Shown here piece after piece: positions 1 to 9,500 of a stretch of DNA of 64,000 bases (position 1 is its first letter; every line of letters starts with the position of its first letter). The notes below the pieces were generated by a model, which did not search any database, was not told where the DNA came from, and saw nothing but the letters and a program-made list of their open reading frames with translations. Source of the DNA: Sipunculus nudus (taxonomy: Eukaryota > Annelida > Sipuncula > Golfingiida > Sipunculidae); the NCBI GenBank assembly GCA_026874595.1, contig CM049312.1, positions 72,574,429-72,638,428 of the forward strand, given 5' to 3'. Position numbers and translations under genes: made by a program.

Positions 1-782
1 GCTATACTTGAAGTTTCATGAATATGCAAGCAACTGCAATGTTTTTATGTTATCGTTTAACCGCGCTATTTTGTTTATCAACAAAGCAAATTTAGGTGAT
101 GAGTAGTGTATGGATGTATACGCTGAGAAATTTCTGTCTCAACAGTAATGATATAATCCACTGGCACTTTGCGCTGGCCTGACACACAAAGACTCAAAGT
201 CACATTGCATAAACATCTCTCAGTTCTATGGTTGCCAATCGGAGTGCTACAATGGTCAATGTAGGAATATGCGAGATAATCTCTCTCCCCCGTATATTTT
301 AGTCTAATTACTTTTTTTACCAGAGATAATTATTCAAAATTAATCAAGAAACCGCGGGTGTCAAGAAGGTGTACTTTAAGCAGAAAACATATGCCATACA
401 GCAAATTCCGTGATCATCACGTGTATCTTCATGAAAGGTAAAGAATGCATTTCAGAAAAAAAAAACATTGTATCAAAAGTCGAATCATATATTTCGTTTT
501 GTGGTTTCGTTTGAAATTGTATTCATGAAAGGGATGCCCACTTTGGTTTACCGGTAATGGAAATGTGGTCAGGAACGTTAAAATCATGGAGGCCCTAATC
601 GTGACCGGATTTTTATGAGGTCAAACTCGATATTTAGATTCTATGCAATTGTACTTGTAGAATTAGGAGACAAACCAATGACAAAACTCGAAGCCTTATT
701 GGCCTCACCCTCGATGCATCCGGCCTTGAGCAAACTAGTTAGTCCTAAAACGTTCTAATTGGAGTCGTCGGATAGCTAAATA

Positions 783-783
<1 letters not shown>

Positions 784-818
<35 letters not shown>
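784..818. repeat. (AT)n microsatellite
   Basis: About 17 AT dinucleotides in an otherwise gene-free stretch. Confidence 0.95.
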
Positions 819-821
<3 letters not shown>

Positions 822-1184
822 TATAATGAAAACAAAAAAATATTTTAAAGCACTCTTAAAATTTACCTTTTTATATCAGCTTTTGATAGTTCATAGAAAG
901 CAAGAGTTAGCAGGGATGTTGTTATATTCCTTTTATTATTTTAATTATTATCTTAGTAATCACCTAATTACCTTTTACTGTTAGTTTTAAGGGCTTTTCA
1001 GTAATGTCCTGTTGAATTACTAGTATATAAATGAAATATATTATTTTTATTCATATTATTTTTTTTAATATATAATTAATGTAATAGCAGTGTTAGTTTG
1101 TAGTCGAAGGCAGGTAAATAGGAGCGACGCCGACGTATTACTTCACTCTTGATATTACCTCTCAAAAGATAATGAAAGAGAGGA

Positions 1185-1188
<4 letters not shown>

Positions 1189-1224
<36 letters not shown>
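1189..1224. repeat. (GA)n microsatellite
   Basis: About 18 GA repeats after GTGTGAGAG. Confidence 0.95.
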
Positions 1225-1227
<3 letters not shown>

Positions 1228-1559
1228 TGGATCACATTTTGTCAGACATATTTTTTTCACTGCGACCTATATAACTATTTGTTGTATATGATTAAGCAAT
1301 GTGTCTTACGAAAATCCCAGCCACATTTACACCTGTCCTGATATAAAGCAATCAATTCATAATCAATTCAAAATAAATTGGTGACTTTTGAGAAGGTTTA
1401 CTGAGACCAGTTACATATTTTAATTTATACATTTTATTTTTTATTGTCAACTTATCATGGCCCATGGGTCAGGACACTTAGCTGAGTAGGACGAAATTCA
1501 CAAAAGGAAGTTTATCATCTGAATGCAAAATTTTGTAAGTGGCATCCCAATTGAACTGA

Positions 1560-2345
1560 AGCATATTGCGGAGGATATCGGTAACAGAGACTTAATGTCT
1601 GGTGTCCAAGAAGATTTTTCACGGGCCTCCCTTGATATCAAGTTAGAAGATTCTAGGTGGAAAAGTAAAGACTTGTGCCCTGTTTTCGGGCGTCTGCATC
1701 TTTGAAAGCCTCAAAAATAAAAATTTACAGAAAATGCATAAAAATGTTTTAAAAAATCTAGGTGGGGCCATCAGTATGCAGGAATTGATAAGGAATTAAT
1801 TATACTGAGGGATACTTACAAGCCCTACAGCTCAAAGTATATTGAAAACAGAGACCTAATTTCAGGTTTCAAAGTAGATTTATCATGGACCTCCATGGAT
1901 GTTAAATAAGAAGCTCCTAGGTTGGATGATAACGATTTGTAACCTGTTAACGGACGACGCATCTTTGAAGTTCTCAAAAATAGAGAAATAATGAGTCAAA
2001 TTAAAAAAAAAAACAGATGGCGCCACAAGTCTACAGGAACTGATAAAGAAACTAACTGATAAATAAGGATGCAAGAATCATGGTGATCAGTGCATTAATT
2101 GTCAGATACTAGAACTTTTGTATCAAATTTGAATTATTCTGGGGGAAGGAACTTCAGAGCCCCAAAGCTCGAAGTATATTGGTCACAGAGACCTAATTTC
2201 AGGTTTCAAAGGAGATGTGTACTTCCCTTGATGTCAAGATAAAAGATTCCTGGTCCAGCGGTTACGATTTTTGCCTGGTTAACGGACGGACGGACGGACA
2301 GACGGACGGCCCGACGTACGCCGGAGTGAGAGTGATCGCAATAGC
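1560..2345. repeat. Decayed tandem repeat of about 280-335 bp ending in GACGGACG
   Basis: ATATTG...ACAGAGACCTAATTTCAGG recurs near 1565, 1838 and 2175. Each unit has TTGATATCAA-type and GGTTAACGGACG-type segments. The last ends in a GACGGACGGACG run and GTCAGCTGGGCTAAAA. This style of dispersed repeat is common in marine invertebrate genomes. Confidence 0.65.
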
Positions 2346-5339
2346 TCAGATGTCTTTCAGTCAGCTGGGCTAAAATGAATATTTAACGTCCCGTGGAACG
2401 ATCGAAGTCAAACGCAAATATGGGGGATGAATGTCTTACTAACATTCATGTCAGTGATCTGATCTCTAAGTAATATCCAGCGTCCCTAATTTTTCGGTCT
2501 GCGTTAACCCATTTATCCATTTATCCTGTAAAATATAATGCAGAGAACAATATATAGTGACAGGGTATTGTTGTTTCAGGCATCGATACGCTTCTCAGTA
2601 ATCACTACTGATAATATGTAAAATAATGAGGGAATTTTGAAGCATCTTTCACCAAAAAAAATATGAGGAAATTCTTTTCTCTTAAATTAAGGCTCCCTTT
2701 CTACATCACTGGGCTGATCATCAGTTACCTCAACTTATGAAATATAATTTTATCAATTGTGGGTAAATTAATAAATTAATTGTTTGGGAAAAATAACATA
2801 AAAAATGAAAATTATTAATAATAACTGCGAAAAAAAATAATAAAATGAGAGATGTTAAAGCTCAACGGGGCCCCTCCCTCTGGATCCGTGGTTTCGGGGC
2901 CCCAGGTCCGGAAACGGAGCGGGGGGGGGGGGGCGGTTCCTGAAAAGTGCCCCCCCCCCCGGCCCCATTGTTGTATGCTGGAATAAGAAATGAATGCCAA
3001 GGGATCGAGAAACAACTGTTGTTCACATTTATTGACCCTGCAAGTGGGTCAGTCACTCCCGGGTTTATTCACATGCACAATAGAACTTAATCCCGTGCTG
3101 TATGGAGGTTGACTGAATTGTCAATGACCACAAGGCCGCATTCCGAGCTTTGCCGAAGGTTTTCGTTGGTATTCTCCACTCAGGTCGGAAAACTCAAATC
3201 ACTCAAAATAATGTTTACATTAAGAATTATTTATTGTCATATCGACTATGACACTGTCGGGAAAATTACCTTTAAAATGAGGTATGGCACAGTGTTATAC
3301 CAACGCGGTTACAGAGAACATTGGGGACAAATGTGGAGCGAATTCCTTTAATAAGCATTAGATATATGGAGTCAGGAGGGCTGACGTTGCCATGAACATT
3401 GTATGCCACACGTTCAACTGATGTACTGTATGCAGACGATTAATGTCGATTTGTCAAATCTTGTCAAGAAAACCACATTATTATGTCCTCTAAATTCGTG
3501 TAATAATTGAAATTTAATACCATACCTTATACATAAAATCACGCAAACTGAACATAATCGTTTGAGTCTTCGACCGTACTACTATATTTTTTTCAAACAG
3601 TTTACATCGGCGACGAGGCTTAATATATTTTGGGGACCCCAATAGTAGACATACATATATACATATACACACACACATATATATACATATATTTAGGCAT
3701 ACATATATGTACGTATGGGGTTGATATTGGCAGGGAGTTTAATACAATTCTGTACAAGAGAATATATTAACTGTACAGAGAGGAATACTGGTACTCTTTA
3801 TGTTTTCCCTTCTTATTATTGGCTCAGCCTCCCCAAAACGTGTCATGACTCATGACTGGTGTTCATCCAACGTCTCCGGAATCTGGAGTGTCATCCAGGA
3901 ATATTCAGAAATATACGTTTACTTTTACACGAATAATCTAGGAATATCGGCCATAAATAAGTGAATGCACACAAGGCTCGTCTCATCATTGTGGCCCGTT
4001 CATCTGTTCAGGTCACGGTCGAGCGGCCAACACATCGGAGTGTCGGTGACCAGTGGCGTAGGCATATATTCATTGGGATGAAGATTTCTTATTAAGTCTA
4101 ACCCTTTTGGAAATAACCTTTTCTACAACATGAGCTTACGACTTCCACATTAACAATATATTCTACCACATTAGTACTATATTAGCAATGACTGACTCTG
4201 CGTGTTTCAGTTCCTGATATCTTAATATCTTTTAGGTGCAACCTCTTTCTTGCAAGCTAGTAGATATGTTCAGGCCAGTGATGTAGATCTCGAGTATAGA
4301 CATGGCACTGTAAACGTACTGAAATATACAAGTAATTACATGATGTTAGATGGACATCGGCTAATACTGAGTTAATAAGGGTTCAGTCAACCTATTCCAC
4401 GTGCGTTTGTTGTGTGGATGGAGGATTCCATCAAGATCCCGGACTTTGCCCTGATTTGATTGGCTGGTACACATGTGACATCATAGACTAAACTTATCAA
4501 CAACTCGGATCTAGTAATGCATGTTGTTTTGATTCTTATCTTGAGATTAGGGACTGACATTGGCAGAAATACTGTGCTGTTACTGAGAACAAGAATTATT
4601 AGTCAAAGGGGATTTCCCAGTGTGTGACGTCACTGCCGAGTTGACATTGCTCATAGATGTGCCAATAGTTTTTGAACAAATCACACAACTTCTTGTTTTT
4701 AACGGAAAAAACATAAAGAAAAAAATTTTTCTCCATGAATTTGGCTCATTTTATGTAAAATCTATATTAATATTTGTTTTTTTTTTCATAACCATTTATG
4801 TTATATGATAATATAATGAGATTGGGATGAGTTGATAAAGGAGGAAGTACCCTTTACTAATTATACTGGCGGTAGGGGGCGCCACTGATAAGAATGTCAC
4901 AACACCGCAATCTAGAATATATTAGTAAGCATCAATATTAACAAACACCAGCTTTACCCCTCTGCCCATTCCAATCCACTTACCATATCCGTGTTATAGG
5001 ATAAGTTTTCATAGAACAGTAATGTCGTACGGTTTAGCGGTGGTTCATAGCTGAGGACCAGTTAGTTGCCATGTGGTAACATGTTTAATTAAGAATTTAA
5101 ATTATTATCATTGTGGATGTTTCTTTGTTTTATTGTAGCTTGCCTTTGATAAGGAGTACGTAATAGGAAGACACTTATGCATAGTATATTAAATTCAGAT
5201 GTGTATTATTTATCAGTGTATATATAGTTAAATGCTTTAAACAGCGGCAGGAACACATACAGCGGTGTGATACATGTAAAACGTGTATATTCAGGCAAAC
5301 GCAATAAAGTCCTCACATACACCCAAACCAAGACTAAGT
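2346..5339. other. No gene seen
   Basis: AT-rich sequence with a poly-G/poly-C pair near 2.94 kb and short CA/TA runs near 3.65 kb. Open frames are short and low in complexity. Confidence 0.6.
2918..2962. repeat. Paired poly-G and poly-C tracts
   Basis: A run of about 13 G and a run of about 10 C are separated by 17 bp. The overlapping Pro/Gly-rich open frames on the minus strand are artefacts of these tracts. Confidence 0.85.
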
Positions 5340-5567
5340 ACTTTCTGTATTAACTAACATAAAGTATGCATGATTATCTTAAATATCCTTTTTTAAATTA
5401 GTTAAATAAGATTTGTATTGGACTTGGACTCGGGTTCCAAATGAATCGGACTCGAAGAAGGTGGACTTGGACTCGCACCTCAAGGACTAAGACTTGGACT
5501 TAGACTCGAATGGCCTGGACTTTGACTGCACTTGGACTCGGATGGTGTGGAATTGGCTACATCACTA
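5340..5567. mobile_element. hAT-like MITE, truncated inverted copy
   Basis: The core-like ATGATTATCTTAAATATCC is followed by TTGTATTGGACTTGGACTC, repeated GACTTGGACT motifs, and the terminus GGCTACATCACT near 5566. The opposite end is missing. Confidence 0.68.
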
Positions 5568-6223
5568 TTCCAGGCACACTGGCAAACAAAACAAAATGGT
5601 ACTCTCGAGACATGGATGCTGAAACTAAGAATAATTTTATTATCAAGTTGAAGAAATGCTTTTCCACTATTAAACTGAAAACAAATATAAAAGATTAATA
5701 GAAAGAAGTAAAACAAGTATTTAAAAAAATACAATGTGCCAACACGCTATATATCAATGAAATAGGTGGTAATTAAATTTTTAATTCTAAATTAATACTC
5801 TAGTAAACATTTTGAAAATGCATAGTTTTAGACACAAAGTAACATAATTTAAAAAGTCCACATTTTATGTAATAATAAAACAATTCAAATATTAAAAAAT
5901 ACATAAAAAAACAAACAACCAACCTATTATATCTCATTATAATGTTTATTATGAGTCCATATAATACCATTTCTTCTTAAAGTAGGATAATCTGTATTTC
6001 CTTATGTTTTTATCAACTTGTTATCATTCTTTCGATAATTTTAATTTTTATCATAGCTACTATAATAATACAATATATATAATCAGTTTGTGTCAAATAA
6101 TGCTCGCCACTTTGTTTTTTCAGGAGACTGAATCAACACCCGATTGCTGTTACGCTTTCTTTCCAACCCGCTTTTGATGAAGTTGATGTGGCGGTATTCT
6201 TTGGCACGTTTAAAAATCTGGAT

Positions 6224-6444
6224 TTATTCGAAGATGGCGGAAGTTTCACAAAGTGCACGTTTCATACTGTTGCACGGATCGTCGACCCAGCTGTGTGTGA
6301 AATCGGCCCAGATTGCGACACAGCTGTCTTCGTTATTGGGTTCAGTACTGTCCCAATTTGAATATCTGAAGAGAGCGCCCGTCGCCGCCCATCGCCACAC
6401 CGAAGTGCCACCACTAACAGTCCCGGACGTCCAAAAACCGACGC
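6224..6444 (-). CDS. Gene A exon 8: C-type lectin domain, second half and stop
   Basis: The acceptor is TATTTTAG, and the exon runs to a TAA stop at 6224-6226. It begins VGFWTSGTVSGG, then VWRWAATG, NWDSTEPNNEDSC, WVDDPC and CETSAIFE. The EPN tripeptide is the mannose-type Ca2+ and sugar site of canonical CTLDs. The usual WND partner reads WVD, so the Asn ligand is replaced by Val and Ca2+-dependent binding could be weakened. The long opposite-strand open frame here is its shadow. Confidence 0.88.
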
Positions 6445-6472
6445 CTAAAATACATGTATACATACACACACA

Positions 6473-6521
<49 letters not shown>

Positions 6522-9500
6522 AAAACCTCGCCTTACGTCACCAGTTCAGCGACCACCTCAAAATAAAGACCACTTTTTCAGGGCCACACTTCCTTTTTTG
6601 CTCTTTTCATCAGACCTGGCTTAGACGACCATCTCTTAAATGCGACCATTTTACCGGGGGACGTTTGTGGTCGTCATTCCGGCGTTTCACTATATATATG
6701 TATATATATGAGTGTTCAAATATGTATCAAATTCCTCAAGTAAAATATCCGAATACGAAAATAGACACAACCGGGTAGAAAATGGTTTGTAGGAATATAG
6801 TAAATGAACGCTGTTCATGTGTTCCATGTGGTATAACTATGGTTATCTTTGATGGTAATCAAATTTTGAACTTTTTTAACTGATTTGATCATCTCCTCAC
6901 CTGTCACCCCCGCGGACGATATGATGATTCCTGCGTGTTTTTGTTCTGCTACTGATTCCACACTGATCAGATCGCCACCACGTGACTTACAGATGTCACG
7001 TGACTCAGTCCATGTCTTAGTGCTTAGCAATAAGATGTAGCAGGATGGCCTGAATACACCGTTCGTTAAATTAACACCACTTTGGAAAAGGTCGCTGAAT
7101 CCAATCGGGCATGCTGACGGAAGAAAAAGATATAGTAAGTAACACAAGTTTATAATCTGTTTTCCATTTCTTTCAATTAGTTGATAAGACAGGATAAAAT
7201 AAACTGTATTGAGCCCAAACTGGGAAATTATATTTTGTCCGCACAAATATATAAAAAAGGAAATATTTATAACTATAATAAGCCTAACTAAAATATCCTA
7301 GAATTCACCGTAAAGCACTATAAAACAGTTCAAAACATGACTGGATACAACATACATGTATTACTTATATGATATACATTAATAATTATATATGATTTAG
7401 ATCAGTTGAACACATGCACTTTATCATTTTTTTTAAGATTAAGATAAAAAATAAATAACATAGAATTGATAAGTAAGTATCATATTCTATATATATGCAG
7501 TAAAATTCGCCTAACGACCACCTCCATTGGCGACCGCATAAAAATAACGACCATTCTTTTGCGGTCCCCATTCTTTTTTGCTCTATATCAGACCTCGCTT
7601 AGACGACCAATTCGAAAACGCGACCACTTTTTTAGTTCCCGTTAGTTGTCATAATTTCGAGGTTTCTCTGTATATATGTATATAAGTTTCCTATCTTACC
7701 ATAAGTACCAGTGTACACGTCACAGGTTGCATCATTCACTATCCTGATTGATGCAGTGAGAATCCTTTCACACGTGCCGTTTTGGAAGACGTTCACCGCG
7801 CGACATGTTATCTGACGAGTGCACGAAGCAATACATTGCATGGAGCGTGAATTCAAGCCAGGAACGCCCATAGTCGACATGTCCCGGTCTCTGACGGAGG
7901 CGACGGCTCTAGAGTGACCATGTTGTTTATACGTTCTCCTTATGACGCCAGTGCCGCTGGTTCCTATTGCAAATGGTTTCAAATATAATCATATGTAAGA
8001 TACCTCATTTGCAACAATGCATGTTTTATTTTATTGTTAAGATGAATTTTAAATGGTTGTAAGTATGGTTCATTTGATATCAGAAAAAAGAAGGTGCAAA
8101 AACTCATTAAAACATATCTGTTCCCTTTTGTGAGCCACTGCATAATGCTTTATGTTTAATATAACCTTTGAAATAAAATGTTTTAAATTCTTATTATACA
8201 AAATAGTATGTTTTTAAAAGCATTTTGTCCATATGGATTTGATTTTTATTTATTGCCTTGGGGTGCAGAAACGACAAATATTTAACTAATAATTCATTTT
8301 CCTTACAAGTGATTCGCCCTTTTGTAAAAAGCAAGCAAATATTTAAAGGGTTTATTATGCCATTTTTCACATTTGAAACAACCTTGAATTATCAGATTTA
8401 GCTTGAAACCCATACAATTATATGAACAGCATTTGCAATAAAAATTACATCCTGATAAAATTCGATCCCAAACGAATGTAATAAATATGTCGGAATGAAT
8501 GATCAGTTTTTCTACTGCCACCGTGAGGAAGAAACAAATGCATTCCATCAATATAAGAAAGAAGAACTCGACCCGACAGAATTTTACAAATTAGTAGCAC
8601 TGAAGAAAATTGAGTCATACAGAGAGTGTCATTTCTGAATTATCATAGAAGAGTCATACAGAGACTGTCATTTCTGAATTATCATAGAAGCTGACTTAAT
8701 CATCAAGGAGAATTATGTCATGTTATTAATATAAGACAATAGGTATATTTAAATGCGCCATCTGCTGCGGTGGTAATCTATTCCAGGCATAATGTGGATA
8801 GGGCTTTATGAATGGATCTGAAATGTATGGTGCTTCAGTGGCTCCACATTGACTGTGTTCACAGAGACCAACGGGAAGGGATTATCATGGAAGCCTACTC
8901 TATTTCTTATTCAGTTCTTTTTACGGGGAATCGATGGTTTACATATTGTCCTGACATTTCAGACACATCCTAGCAAATCGCTTTAGATATTACATACATT
9001 CTGCTCAGAGAACTGGAAAATACAGAGACAATCGAACATGGGCAACTGTGTAGGACAATATGAGAAATCGTTAACGAAGCGTGAAACTCGGACTACAATG
9101 GATAATCAGAGAGAAGGGAAGCAGAATTCTAAACAACAAGTTAGTATGTCGATCTCCCTATATTTTTCATGGGCTTTACCTTAGCATTAGGTAAACAAAA
9201 TAGCAGATGAGGCAACCTTCAGCTGATTTTTTTAACGTTATAATCACTTTGGAAAGAATAAGGATATACATACATATAACCATACAGAATGTTTGACTGG
9301 TCGGATATACACTGTCATGAATGTAACTCTCTTGGAATCGGTCAACGTGACCTTATTCCGGTATTTATTCCGGTTTGGTGTTTGTAAGTTTATGTTAATT
9401 TGCCGAACGACCAGAAAAGGGACTTTTTTGAAGGATAACATCAGCTTAGCTTAAGAAAAAGTGGTGATATTAGGAAATGTGGAGATATGTTATATCCCTT

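Noticed and set aside
6144-6566. 140-codon plus-strand open frame
   Set aside because: It is antisense to the second half of the C-type lectin domain and ends in an AT microsatellite.
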